Of a stretch of DNA of 64,000 nt, positions 7,837-16,429 are shown one piece after another. Numbering within the stretch: position 1 is the stretch's first letter; every line of letters starts with the position of its first letter. A program made the translations under genes and the position numbers. The DNA is from Lichenifustis flavocetrariae (GTDB taxonomy: Bacteria > Pseudomonadota > Alphaproteobacteria > Rhizobiales > Beijerinckiaceae), in the NCBI RefSeq assembly GCF_026130545.1, contig NZ_JAMOIM010000002.1, forward strand, positions 124,001-188,000, read 5' to 3'. The notes under the pieces are model-generated. The model was given only the letters and a program-made list of their open reading frames with translations. It made no database searches and was not told the DNA's origin.

Positions 7837-10110
7837 ATGGCGACCAATGACAAAACTGTCGAGTATCACGGGCCGACCGGCGGTTGGGGATCTCTCGAGG
7901 GCGTCAGCCGGATCTTCGGCAAGGAATGGAATTCCCCCACCGCGCTTGAAACACTCCTGCGCCAGAACAAGCCCGGTGGCTTCATGTGCGTGTCCTGCTC
8001 ATGGGCGAAGCCCGCAGACTACCACAATTTCGAATTCTGCGAGAACGGCGCCAAGGCCACGCTGTGGGAACTGACCACCCACCGTTGCACGCCCGCGTTC
8101 TTCGCCAAGCATACCGTCTCAGAACTTCGACGATGGGACGATCATGACCTCGAGCAGGAAGGTCGACTGACCCATCCGCTCCGCTACGACCCGGCCACGG
8201 ACCACTATGTACCTTGCGACTGGGACGAGGCCTTCGCGGCGATCGGAGCCGAACTGAAGGCGCTCGATCCGAAATCCGTCATCTTCTATGCCTCAGGCCG
8301 CGCGAGCCTGGAGACATCCTACCTCTATGCACTGTTCGCGCGCCTCTATGGCAACAACAACCTGCCCGATTCCTCGAACATGTGCCACGAGACGACCTCG
8401 GTGGCTCTCACGAAGCTGATCGGCGTCGGTGTCGGCACGGTCATCTACGACGATCTCGCCAAGAGCGACGCCATCTTCTTCTTCGGACAAAACCCTGGCA
8501 CCAACAGCCCCCGCTTCCTGCACCCGCTCCAGGATGCGGCCAAGCGGGGGTGCGAGATCATCACCTTCAATCCCGTGCGGGAGCGCGGCCTCGAAGTCTT
8601 CATCAATCCGCAAAGCCCGATCGAGATGCTCACCGGCAAGGAGACGCGAATCTCGAGCCAGTATCATCAGGTACGTCCAGGCGGGGACATCGCGGCCATC
8701 CTGGGGATCTGCAAGCACGTCTTTGCGTCGGACGACGAAGCGCAAAAGCAGGGCAAGCGGGTCCTCGACACGTCCTTCATCGAGCAACACACGCATGGCT
8801 TCGAGGCCTTTGAAGCCAAGGTACGCGCGACGTCCTGGGAGGATATCGAGAGGGAGTCGGGTCTGCCACGATCGGACATCGAGGCGGCCGGGCGGGTCTA
8901 CGTCAAGGCCGAGCGGGTGACAGCCTTCTACGGCATGGGTCTCACCCAACACGTCCACGGCTTCGAGAACGTGGCGCTCGTGCTCAACATGCTCCTTCTC
9001 CGTGGGAACATCGGCCGGGAGGGCACCGGCATCTCTCCGGTGCGCGGTCACTCCAATGTGCAGGGTCAACGCACGGTCGGCATCGGCGAGAAGCCCGAGG
9101 AGGTGCCGCTCGACAAGCTCGCCGCGCAATTCGGGTTCGAGCCGCCACGCGAGAAGGGGATGAACACGGTCGCGGCCTGCGAGGGGATCATCTCCGGCGA
9201 GGTCAAAGCGTTCATCGGTCTCGGCGGCAATTTCGTGCGTGCAATTCCCGAGCGCGATCTCATGGAGGAGAAGTGGACGGACTTGCGCCTGACCGTGCAG
9301 GTCGCGACGAAGCTCAATCGCAGCCATCTCGTCAACGGAAAGATCGCCTATCTGCTGCCCTGCCTCGGCCGCACCGAGCAGGACCTCCAGGCAAGCGGCC
9401 CTCAGGCGGTGAGCATGGAGGATACGTTCAGCCACATCGTCGGTTCATTGGCGAAGCGGAAGCCGGCGAGCGAGCACTTGCGTAGCGAGATCGCGATCAT
9501 CGTCGGGCTCGCCAAGGCAACTCTGGCCCCAAACCCGAAGGTGCCGTGGGACGCGTGGCTGGGCGACTACAAACAGATCCGCGCCACCATCGCCGAGACC
9601 TATCCCGACATTTTCAAAGGATATGAGAGACGGATGTGGAAGCCCGGCGGTTTCTACAAGGGCAACAAGGCGCGCGAGCGGATCTGGAACACCGAGAGTG
9701 GTAAAGCCGAGTTCACGACGCCCGACATGTTGACGGCCGTGAATTTCGACGACGCCGTCGGCCGGTACCGGCTGATCACGATGCGCAGCAACGATCAATT
9801 CAACACCACGATCTACGGGTTCAGCGATCGCCTGCGCGGCATCGAAGGCACGCGACAGGTGCTGCTGATGAACCCTGACGACATCGAACAGGCTGGGCTT
9901 CAGCAAGGCCAGATGGTCAGCCTTATCAGCGATGCTGGCGATGGCGTCCATCGCCAGGTTGGACCCTTGAAGGTGACGCCGTTCCGTCTACCGAATGGCT
10001 GCATCGGCTCCTACTATCCCGAGATGAATCCACTGATTCCCCTGGCCCATCACGATATCCACTCGCAGACGCCGGCCGCGAAGGGCGTTCCGGTGCGGAT
10101 CATCGTCTGA
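7837..10110 (+). CDS. FdhF/YdeP family molybdopterin oxidoreductase
   Basis: A 757-residue molybdopterin enzyme of the YdeP (formate dehydrogenase alpha-like) family. The N-terminal cysteines Cys51, Cys54 and Cys68 (CVSC ... FC) replace the usual four-cysteine cluster loop. SSNMCHETTSVALT (Cys183) is the likely metal-ligand region, followed by IFFFGQNPGTNSPR, and GNIGREGTGISPVRGHSNVQ is the typical cofactor-binding stretch. The C-terminal molydopterin dinucleotide-binding domain begins near RYRLITMRSNDQFNT. The ATG at 7837 is chosen because GGGGGAG lies eight bases before it; an upstream start at 7804 lacks this. No signal peptide, electron-transfer subunit or FdhD gene is adjacent. The family is linked to acid resistance in enterobacteria, but its substrate is not established. 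Confidence 0.88.
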   Translation: MATNDKTVEYHGPTGGWGSLEGVSRIFGKEWNSPTALETLLRQNKPGGFMCVSCSWAKPADYHNFEFCENGAKATLWELTTHRCTPAFFAKHTVSELRRWDDHDLEQEGRLTHPLRYDPATDHYVPCDWDEAFAAIGAELKALDPKSVIFYASGRASLETSYLYALFARLYGNNNLPDSSNMCHETTSVALTKLIGVGVGTVIYDDLAKSDAIFFFGQNPGTNSPRFLHPLQDAAKRGCEIITFNPVRERGLEVFINPQSPIEMLTGKETRISSQYHQVRPGGDIAAILGICKHVFASDDEAQKQGKRVLDTSFIEQHTHGFEAFEAKVRATSWEDIERESGLPRSDIEAAGRVYVKAERVTAFYGMGLTQHVHGFENVALVLNMLLLRGNIGREGTGISPVRGHSNVQGQRTVGIGEKPEEVPLDKLAAQFGFEPPREKGMNTVAACEGIISGEVKAFIGLGGNFVRAIPERDLMEEKWTDLRLTVQVATKLNRSHLVNGKIAYLLPCLGRTEQDLQASGPQAVSMEDTFSHIVGSLAKRKPASEHLRSEIAIIVGLAKATLAPNPKVPWDAWLGDYKQIRATIAETYPDIFKGYERRMWKPGGFYKGNKARERIWNTESGKAEFTTPDMLTAVNFDDAVGRYRLITMRSNDQFNTTIYGFSDRLRGIEGTRQVLLMNPDDIEQAGLQQGQMVSLISDAGDGVHRQVGPLKVTPFRLPNGCIGSYYPEMNPLIPLAHHDIHSQTPAAKGVPVRIIV

Positions 10111-10402
10111 AGCCTTCAGGCAGATGGAGCGAAGAGGAAGCAGGATCGAAATGGAGTCGATCGCGTCGTTGCACTGGTGAACCTGCAGCGTCGCGATTGC
10201 ACGGGGGTGCCTCTGGAACGGTCGCGAGCGTCGACAGTTCCCGCGCCTCGCGCCCTCGAAAGCGTGTCCCTGGCTTGTCGGAACAATGACACGTAGTCTC
10301 CCTACGCTCGCGCCGGCGCGGCCGCTGAATGCTGAAAACGCTTCAAGAAGCGAATGCCGGCCGAGAAGAGGGATCGAACGCTCGATCCGAAGGAGAACCG
10401 TA

Positions 10403-11206
10403 ATGCGGATGTCTTTGGCCGTTTTATCCCTTGCAGTGACCGTTGCTCTCGCAGGCTGTTCGAAAGGCAACAACGGTGATCAGGGCCCTCCCGGCCCTCC
10501 TGGCCCCCAAGGAACGGCAGGTATGGCCGGGCCGGCAGGCCTCGCGGGGCCGAAGGGTGATGCCGGTCCTGCGGGTCCGGCAGGGCCGAAAGGTGAGACG
10601 GGAAGCGCAGGACCCGCCGGACCCAAGGGTGATACGGGATCAACTGGCCCGGCGGGACCGAAGGGAGAGGCTGGCGAGATCGGTCCTGTTGGACCGAAGG
10701 GCGAAGCCGGTGGCGCCGGACCTGTTGGCCCTGCGGGTCCCGAAGGCAAGCCAGGACAGACAGGCGCGACAGGATCCGAAGGTAAAGCTGGCGCCACGGG
10801 TCCTGCAGGGCCGAAGGGCGAGGCCGGAGGGATCGGCCCCGTGGGATCGGCGGGACCGGAAGGAAAGCCGGGTGCCACAGGTCCTGCCGGGCCGAAAGGC
10901 GACGCGGGCGCGATCGGGCCTGTCGGGCCGGCAGGACCGGAGGGCAAACAGGGCGCGACCGGTCCAGCAGGGCCCAAAGGCGACGTTGGTGCGATGGGAC
11001 CCAGTGGACCGCAAGGGCCCAAAGGCGACGGACCTGGGTTCAGGATCGTCAACGATCAACAGGAAGCGGCTTGCAACGCGGACGAGGTCCTGGTCAGCGC
11101 GCTGTGTCCTCAAGATGGCAGCACCCTGCATTTCAAGGGGGCGAACGGGGCCAGTTGCGAAGGTCAGCCCAGTGTGAATCCGGTCGTGATGTGCGCGAAG
11201 CGCTAG
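10403..11206 (+). CDS. Collagen-like lipoprotein
   Basis: A 267-residue exported protein. Residues 1-18 form a lipoprotein signal peptide ending in the lipobox LAGC, so Cys19 should be lipidated. Residues about 28-212 are nearly uninterrupted Gly-X-Y triplets, with recurring GPAGPKGEAG-like and GPAGPEGKPG-like units. The last ~54 residues are a small non-repetitive domain with four cysteines (AACNAD, SALCPQD, SCEGQ, VMCAK), possibly two disulfides. AGGAGA precedes the ATG. The 292 bases upstream hold no gene. The likely product is a membrane-anchored, triple-helical rod with a small head, displayed in the envelope. Its partner or ligand is unknown. Confidence 0.88.
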   Translation: MRMSLAVLSLAVTVALAGCSKGNNGDQGPPGPPGPQGTAGMAGPAGLAGPKGDAGPAGPAGPKGETGSAGPAGPKGDTGSTGPAGPKGEAGEIGPVGPKGEAGGAGPVGPAGPEGKPGQTGATGSEGKAGATGPAGPKGEAGGIGPVGSAGPEGKPGATGPAGPKGDAGAIGPVGPAGPEGKQGATGPAGPKGDVGAMGPSGPQGPKGDGPGFRIVNDQQEAACNADEVLVSALCPQDGSTLHFKGANGASCEGQPSVNPVVMCAKR

Positions 11207-11233
11207 TCTTCAGCTAAGCCACTGACCACAAAT

Positions 11234-11273
11234 GGTCCTCGCGAGCGGTTGAGGAAAGCCGCTCGCGAGGACC
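11234..11273 (+). terminator. Perfect 15-bp stem-loop after collagen-like gene
   Basis: Bases 11234-11248 pair perfectly with 11259-11273 around a 10-base loop, 28 bases after the lipoprotein stop. There is no clear U-tract, so it is either an intrinsic terminator of the GC-rich type or an mRNA 3'-end stabiliser. Confidence 0.6.
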
Positions 11274-11602
11274 GATCAAGTGACAAAGTTGCGTCTTGGG
11301 TGATGTGCAGGTCACCCGCAAGGCTGATCAGCACGTAGGAATCGGCTTAGGACAGCTCAATCTTCTCGCCGACCAACACGATCATCTCGCGCCGCGCCAG
11401 GATCTCTCCTGCACGCTGCCCGATTTTTGAAGATCTAAACGCTCGCTACGCAATGCCGCATGCCGGCGGGTCTGGTGGTTGCTTCTTACCGAGTCCGCTC
11501 CAAGACATTCCGGGGCTCGCATGGTCGATGTTCGGCTTATCGCCAACCTCACTTGGTGTTGCATGCGGCCTCGCCCGCGACGCGAGCTCAAAGGGAGCCA
11601 AC
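11274..11602. other. Intergenic stretch without a convincing gene
   Basis: Between the hairpin and the cupin gene there is no frame with a start, ribosome-binding site and protein-like composition. A short minus-strand open stretch ending at about 11350 reads like the tail of a protein (REMIVLVGEKIELS then stop), but it has no start and may be chance or a decayed remnant. Confidence 0.4.
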
Positions 11603-11923
11603 ATGGATGAAATCTTGGACTTCGGCGCCCTCTTCGAACGCTTGGTGGCGGACGGAGAGCGCCAGCACCACGTCATCACCGGCGGCGTGGATGTTCGGCT
11701 TGTCCGGGTCGAGGGCGGCGCCGCGGGGCGCTGGGACCGGCACGACGACACCGCCGAGACGGTGATCGTCTGGAGCGGCACGTTCGACGTAGCCTTTCGT
11801 GACCACAGTATCTCTCTTCATCCTGGGCAATGCTGCGCGATCCCGATCGGCCTCGACCATAAGGGAACCTCGTCAAACGGCGCGGAGGTGATCCTCTTCA
11901 AGTCCGCCTCGTCCGCGACCTGA
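11603..11923 (+). CDS. Small cupin domain protein
   Basis: A 106-residue single-domain cupin. The first cupin motif is degenerate (GRWDRHDDTAETVIVWSGTF), with a His and a Glu in place to bind metal. The second motif (HPGQCCAIPIGLDHKGTS) retains Gly, Pro and His residues. AAGGGAG lies six bases before the ATG at 11603, which decides the start; a longer frame begins upstream but is not protein-like. Small stand-alone cupins often bind a metal and act in sugar or small-molecule metabolism. No function can be assigned here, and neither neighbour suggests one. Confidence 0.75.
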   Translation: MDEILDFGALFERLVADGERQHHVITGGVDVRLVRVEGGAAGRWDRHDDTAETVIVWSGTFDVAFRDHSISLHPGQCCAIPIGLDHKGTSSNGAEVILFKSASSAT

Positions 11924-11949
11924 GTTCGGCCAGGCGAGGGTCGGATGCG

Positions 11950-12120
11950 TCAGGCGACCGGCGCGACGACCTTGCGGAGTGCGGGGCGGGCTTCGAGCCG
12001 AGCGGCATAAGCCGCGATGGCCGGGTAAAGGCCGAGGTCGAGCGGCCGGATGTGCCGGCGGAACGTCGTGAACGGATGGTTCGCTAGCATCAACGGCAGG
12101 GGGGGCGAACATTCTAGCGC
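11950..12120 (-). pseudogene. C-terminal remnant of a glutathione S-transferase
   Basis: On the minus strand, an open stretch ending at the stop at 11950-11952 reads [18 protein letters not shown], then [20 protein letters not shown] and VVAPVA. This is very like the last helix and tail of glutathione S-transferases (xYPAxxAYxxRLExRPAxxK). Everything upstream is missing, because the tRNA-Leu gene begins about 20 bases further on. I read it as the 3' end left after a deletion or insertion at the tRNA gene. It is too short to fold as a transferase. The family call rests on one conserved segment only. Confidence 0.45.
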
Positions 12121-12137
12121 AAAGCTAAAACAACGAT

Positions 12138-12222
12138 TGGTGCGGCCAAGAGGACTCGAACCTCCACTAGTTTCCCAACTAGCACCTCAAGCTAGCGCGT
12201 CTACCAATTCCGCCATGGCCGC
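12138..12222 (-). tRNA. tRNA-Leu (anticodon GAG)
   Basis: The minus strand from 12222 reads GCGGCCATGGCGGAATTGG and folds as a class II tRNA. It has a 7-bp acceptor stem, an anticodon stem CTAGC/GCTAG around loop TTGAGGT (anticodon GAG), a long variable arm, a T arm with GGTTCGAGTCC, and an encoded CCA end (plus-strand TGG at 12138-12140). Confidence 0.95.
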
Positions 12223-12367
12223 ACAAGAAGCAAGAACCTTGCTTGTCGTCGCGAGGGCCGAACTAACGTATTGCGGCCGGGATGACAAGGCCGAAGTCGC
12301 CCTCGGCTGTGTTTTGTCGTGCAACGACGACCTTGATGACGGTCGATGGAGAGCCTACCACGCCCCT

Positions 12368-13117
12368 ATGGATCGTAGCGCCCTCAGCTCCCGCAGCTTT
12401 GCCCGTGCCGATGGATTGCCGGTCGCCTGGTACGTGGCGGAGCGATCTGTCGACTATCCGGAGGCGGTCGAGGCGATGGAGCGCCGCGTCGAGGCGATCG
12501 CGGCGGGGGTTGCGCCGGAATGTGTCTGGCTCCTGGAGCATCCCCCCGTCTACACCGCCGGCACGTCGGCCCGGAGCGACGATCTTGTCAGCCCGCAGCG
12601 TTTCCCGGTCTATGCGACGGGGCGCGGCGGTCAGTACACCTACCACGGACCGGGCCAGCGCGTGGCCTATGTGATGCTCGACCTCAAACAGCGGAGGCAG
12701 GATGTGCGCGCCTTCGTGGCGGCTCTTGAAGCGTGGATCATCGCAACGCTGGGGCGTCTTAACATCAAAGGCGAGCAGCGTGACGACAGAGTGGGAGTGT
12801 GGGTGCGCCGGCCCGAGAAGAGGGGCGGCGCCGATGGCACGCCGGCCGAAGACAAGATCGCGGCGATCGGGATCCGGCTGCGCCGCTGGGTCAGCTTTCA
12901 CGGCATCTCGATCAATGTCGATCCCGATCTTTCGCACTTTTCCGGAATCGTGCCCTGCGGCATCGCTGCTGGGCCGTTCGGCGTGACGAGCGTGCTCGAT
13001 CTCGGGCTCATCATGTCGATGCCGGAGATCGATGCTCTCCTGCGCTCGGAATTCGAAACCATATTCGGCCCGACCGAGGCGGCCGACCCGGTTCGGCTCG
13101 AGCAAGCTGGATCATGA
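12368..13117 (+). CDS. lipB: Octanoyltransferase LipB
   Basis: A 249-residue lipoyl(octanoyl) transferase, which moves octanoyl from acyl carrier protein to lipoyl-domain lysines in the first step of protein lipoylation. [35 protein letters not shown] and [20 protein letters not shown] are the family blocks. The catalytic dyad is Lys163 and Cys197 (GIVPCGI). The ATG at 12368 starts the conserved domain; the longer frame upstream would run through the tRNA-Leu gene. It lies convergent with the gamma-glutamylcyclotransferase gene, two bases apart. A lipA partner is not in the window. Confidence 0.95.
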   Translation: MDRSALSSRSFARADGLPVAWYVAERSVDYPEAVEAMERRVEAIAAGVAPECVWLLEHPPVYTAGTSARSDDLVSPQRFPVYATGRGGQYTYHGPGQRVAYVMLDLKQRRQDVRAFVAALEAWIIATLGRLNIKGEQRDDRVGVWVRRPEKRGGADGTPAEDKIAAIGIRLRRWVSFHGISINVDPDLSHFSGIVPCGIAAGPFGVTSVLDLGLIMSMPEIDALLRSEFETIFGPTEAADPVRLEQAGS

Positions 13118-13119
13118 AC

Positions 13120-13569
13120 TTAAGCCATAGCCGCGCTGGGACGGCTGGTAGCGGGAAGCCAACCGCGCAATTCACGAAGATAGGCCTCCGGCAGGCCGCC
13201 TAGGGTCGCTGCCGCAAGGACGTTCTCCATATAGCCCGGCCGGGACTCGCCGGTTTCGCGGCTGCGCCCCACATACACGATGGCGTCGGCCACTCCAGCG
13301 TCGTGCATGACCGAAAGTGTCAGACGGCGGTAGAGGCCCGCCCCGATCTCTTCATAGGCATCGAGAGCCGCGAGGTCGTCCGGCGCCAATTGCCAGAGCA
13401 GGCCATGCACGACCGCACCCTGTTCGGGGCGCAGGGACGCGTAGCCATCGACCATAATGAAAAATCGGTAATCCGCGAGCCGAGCTGGCGCAACGACATG
13501 CGACCCTGGGCACCGTTGCGCCATGCCGATCCGGTCGAGGTTGGCGCCATAGGCGAAGTAAGCCGGCAT
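13120..13569 (-). CDS. Gamma-glutamylcyclotransferase family protein
   Basis: A 149-residue protein of the GGCT-like fold. YFAYGANLD near the N-terminus is the substrate loop (YGSN-type), ADYRFFIMVDGYASLRP matches the next strand, and the catalytic acid is in LDAYEEIGAGLYRR. The family cleaves gamma-glutamyl amides to 5-oxoproline, but many bacterial members are unassigned. The ATG at 13569 begins the conserved domain; the frame upstream lacks similarity and overlaps the promoter of the next gene. It converges on lipB. Confidence 0.85.
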   Translation of the reverse strand: MPAYFAYGANLDRIGMAQRCPGSHVVAPARLADYRFFIMVDGYASLRPEQGAVVHGLLWQLAPDDLAALDAYEEIGAGLYRRLTLSVMHDAGVADAIVYVGRSRETGESRPGYMENVLAAATLGGLPEAYLRELRGWLPATSRPSAAMA

Positions 13570-13673
13570 CGAGGTTCCCGTCGCACCTGCGCGGTCATGC
13601 CATGCGTGACCCCGCTCGCACAGCGGAACTTCTCGCCAAAGACGGGGTTCCATTTCATCGAGGGAGACGAACG

Positions 13674-13823
13674 ATGAGCAAAATTCCGACCAGCTTGGAC
13701 CAGCAGGACGCCCGTCAGGGAAAAACCGGCGTGGGCGTTCGCAACGTGCTGGTGTGGGGGCTCATTCTCGTGGTCGTCGCCTTTGTGGTGATCTATTTCG
13801 TCCTCAAGGGGACCTCGGGCTGA
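13674..13823 (+). CDS. Small single-pass membrane protein
   Basis: A 49-residue protein. Residues 1-23 are polar and residues about 24-44 (NVLVWGLILVVVAFVVIYFV) form one strongly hydrophobic membrane helix, with a short KGTSG tail. GGGAG lies nine bases before the ATG. The coding sense is supported by the ribosome-binding site and the clean helix. I do not recognise the family, and no function is suggested by the flanking genes. Confidence 0.65.
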   Translation: MSKIPTSLDQQDARQGKTGVGVRNVLVWGLILVVVAFVVIYFVLKGTSG

Positions 13824-13931
13824 AGATCGTCCAACGAATACGGCTACTTTTATAATTGCGCCCTGCAGAGCAGTTCTGCTTTGGAATCGCTGCGGTATGT
13901 CCGCGGACACTAATCATCTGAACCGGTATCC

Positions 13932-14393
13932 TCACGCAGCTTGCTGCAGCGCGGTGCGTTCGCGGCCGGCGCCGAAAACCTTGCTGGCCCGGACTCGGAC
14001 AGCCGGAACAAACCAGGCTGGGAGGTCCTGCGCGTCGTCGATCACGGCGATCAGCAAGGCAAGACAAGCCGGCGACGGCAACTCGCCGACCTGATCACTG
14101 AGCCAGAGCGCTCGGCTTTCCGACAAGGTCCCGGTTGGGCGCTCTCCCCAAATGGCGAAGTCCGCCACGAATTCGACCAACAGATCGCCCCATTCGCGGC
14201 ATTTTTCGCTGCGCTTTCGTTCGATCGCAAACAGCATTTCTGCCTCGGCAACCGAGCGCACGCCGAGACCCAGCTCTGACGCCCGAAGAGCCGCCACATC
14301 GGCTTTGGAGACGGTGGACTTCTTCAAAAGACGGCGCAGCAGACGATCGCTCGCCTCTGGAGGGATCGGTTCTTCGGGAGAGAGCTTAGGCAT
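13932..14393 (-). CDS. Conserved hypothetical protein
   Basis: A 153-residue cytoplasmic, probably helical protein rich in Ala, Leu, Glu and Arg. It starts MPKLSPEEPIPPEASDRLLR and contains VAEAEMLFAIERKRSEKCRE and WGDLLVEFVADFAIWGERPT. It has no signal peptide, membrane helix or catalytic motif that I recognise. The ATG at 14393 is preferred over one at 14441 because the extra residues look like non-coding sequence. It lies 146 bases beyond the end of the ATP12 chaperone gene on the same strand and may be transcribed alone. Confidence 0.6.
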   Translation of the reverse strand: MPKLSPEEPIPPEASDRLLRRLLKKSTVSKADVAALRASELGLGVRSVAEAEMLFAIERKRSEKCREWGDLLVEFVADFAIWGERPTGTLSESRALWLSDQVGELPSPACLALLIAVIDDAQDLPAWFVPAVRVRASKVFGAGRERTALQQAA

Positions 14394-14539
14394 CGGTCGC
14401 GCTCCTGTTCTATCGCGACTTTGAAAGACGGAGATAAACACCGTCTGAATGCTTATGCTTGCAATTTTCTCACGGTTAAAGTCTTGAATACAAGAGGTAA
14501 GCGAGGTGTAAATTCATTGTCTGCATTTGTTCTGTTCGG

Positions 14540-15319
14540 CTAAAGGCCGTGCGTGACCAGCCGATCGAGGCGTGCGGCAGTCTCCATCTCGGTCCAGCGA
14601 CGTGCACGTCGGTCGGCTGCCTCCTGATCGGCGCCCCAGCGGGCAATCTGGTGGTCCTCGTCGATATGGGCGGCCCTCCAGGCTTCCTCGGCATGGAGCA
14701 GCCCGGCTGCAATGGCGAGCGCCAACAGCAGGGAGCCCGTCAGCGTCGTCATGACATGGATGGCTCCGAGCCGAAACGGGGCGGTTCGAGGGTCAGTGAC
14801 CAACGCTCTGAGAGCATCGCCGAGCCGGTCTAGCGACTCAGGACGTTGAGGGATGAACATCACGCCTTGGCCAATCACGAAGTCCACGCCAAGCGACTGT
14901 CGGCTCCACGCGATGATGGGGTCCCAGGCGGCCTGCTGGGCGCGCACGAGCTCGTCCGGCTCGGCGGCTCGGTAGACGAGAAGATCCGTGCCGCCGTAGC
15001 GAAGCACCTCCTCCATCACGCCCGCCTGCGTATGGCTGACGCCATCGATCACCGAATTCACCAGGCGGGTCATCGGCATCACCCGTGGGTCGATCGTGCC
15101 CTGCACGCCCTCCCATTCATTTGCGACGGCCTGGGCGGCGGCCTCGTTGGGCAGGATGACTGGATTTCGCGCCGGCGTTTTGGCTGGACGACCGTCGAGC
15201 AGCAGCGCGAACCCGTCTCCAGCCGGGCCGATGGCGGCTGCCTTATAGAAGCGCTTCGGAAAGACTTGCTCGCCCGGCCCGCTGAAAGGCGACGCGCCGC
15301 CCGTGCTGTTCGAACTCAT
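14540..15319 (-). CDS. ATP12 family F1-ATPase assembly chaperone
   Basis: A 259-residue ATP12-type protein, which binds the F1 alpha subunit during ATP synthase assembly. FPKRFYKAAAIGPAGDGFAL and LLDGRPAKTPARNPVILPNE form the N-terminal beta domain. IDPRVMPMTRLVNSVIDGV and YGGTDLLVYRA are the strongly conserved central blocks, and a C-terminal helical domain follows. Alphaproteobacteria share this chaperone with mitochondria. It lies 15 bases after the pseudouridine synthase gene and probably belongs to the same transcript, which starts at the TPR gene. Confidence 0.93.
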   Translation of the reverse strand: MSSNSTGGASPFSGPGEQVFPKRFYKAAAIGPAGDGFALLLDGRPAKTPARNPVILPNEAAAQAVANEWEGVQGTIDPRVMPMTRLVNSVIDGVSHTQAGVMEEVLRYGGTDLLVYRAAEPDELVRAQQAAWDPIIAWSRQSLGVDFVIGQGVMFIPQRPESLDRLGDALRALVTDPRTAPFRLGAIHVMTTLTGSLLLALAIAAGLLHAEEAWRAAHIDEDHQIARWGADQEAADRRARRWTEMETAARLDRLVTHGL

Positions 15320-15334
15320 GTCGGGACTCGGGTG

Positions 15335-16399
15335 CTATTCGGGTGCATCTTCGATCGGGTCGCGTCCGGATACGTCGAACCCGAACAGATCCCAACTTTT
15401 CTGCATGTGCGGCGGCAACGGCGCCGTCACGTCGAGGGTTCCACCGCCGGGATGGGGCAACACGAGGCGGCGCGCAAGCAGGTGCAGCCTGTCGTCGACG
15501 TCGGTCGGAATGGCGCGCAGAGGATCCATGCGGCGCGGCTTTGATTCGATCCCGCCGGTATATTTCGGATCGCCCACGATGGGATGGCCGATCGCTTCCG
15601 CATGAGCCCGCAGTTGATGAGTCCGACCGGTGATCGGCTTCATGGAGAGCCAAGCAAGACGCGGCGCAACCTTATCGACGGTTGCATAGAGCGTCACAGA
15701 ATGCTGCGCGTCCTCTTCACCATGCTTGGCGACCCGCATCTTTTCAAGAGCGGCCCTGTCCGGACTGGTTCGCGGGCTGGATCGCCCCTCCCCCATCCCG
15801 TCGCCTTTTGCCAGGAACAGCGAAATGCGCCCCTGAGACGGTTTCGGCACACCCTCGACCAAAGCCCAATAAATCTTCCTCGCCTGTCGCGAGCGAAACA
15901 CTTGCCCGAGATCGGCCGCGATCTTCCTGTTGCGGGCGACCAGGAGGACGCCCGACGTGTCCTTGTCGAGACGATGAACGAGAAGGGGGCGGTTGCCGCG
16001 CTCGTCGGCGAGCGCTTCCAGCATGCCGTCGATATGCTGCCGCGTGCCGGAGCCACCTTGGACCGCGAGACCATAGGGTTTGTTCAGAACCAGGAGATCA
16101 CGATCCTCGAACAGAATCATGTCGGAAAGCGCGCGCCGGTCCTCGGTGGAGCGTAACGGCACCTCGCGTTTGACGGCTGGCGTGGCCAATGTATCGACGC
16201 CCAGCGGGGGGACACGCACCACCTGCCCCTGCCCCAATCGCGTCGAGACCTTCACGCGCCCGCCGTCGACCCGCACCTGTCCGGTGCGGACGATCTTGTT
16301 CAAATGCGCAACCGACAATGCCGGGACCCTGCGCTTGAACCAGCGGTCAAGCCGCATGCCGTCCTCTTCAGACGCGACGGTGATGGATTCGACGCTCAT
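15335..16399 (-). CDS. RluA family pseudouridine synthase
   Basis: A 354-residue RNA pseudouridine synthase. Residues about 14-60 form an S4 RNA-binding domain (GMRLDRWFKRRVPALSVAHL). The catalytic motif HRLDKDTSG has Asp145, and KPITGRTHQLRAHAEAIGHP is the second family motif. It is probably an RluC-type enzyme for 23S rRNA, but RluA paralogues modify different sites and the target cannot be fixed from sequence. It lies 30 bases after the TPR protein gene and 15 before the ATP12 gene. Confidence 0.93.
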   Translation of the reverse strand: MSVESITVASEEDGMRLDRWFKRRVPALSVAHLNKIVRTGQVRVDGGRVKVSTRLGQGQVVRVPPLGVDTLATPAVKREVPLRSTEDRRALSDMILFEDRDLLVLNKPYGLAVQGGSGTRQHIDGMLEALADERGNRPLLVHRLDKDTSGVLLVARNRKIAADLGQVFRSRQARKIYWALVEGVPKPSQGRISLFLAKGDGMGEGRSSPRTSPDRAALEKMRVAKHGEEDAQHSVTLYATVDKVAPRLAWLSMKPITGRTHQLRAHAEAIGHPIVGDPKYTGGIESKPRRMDPLRAIPTDVDDRLHLLARRLVLPHPGGGTLDVTAPLPPHMQKSWDLFGFDVSGRDPIEDAPE

Positions 16400-16429
16400 G
16401 CGAGACCGGCGGCGTTCAAGGGATGCGGT

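Noticed and set aside
10480-11052. Minus-strand Gly-Pro repeat open frame
   Set aside because: The GGN/CCN codons of the collagen-like gene also read as Gly/Pro repeats on the antisense strand. It lacks the lipobox and a sensible start.
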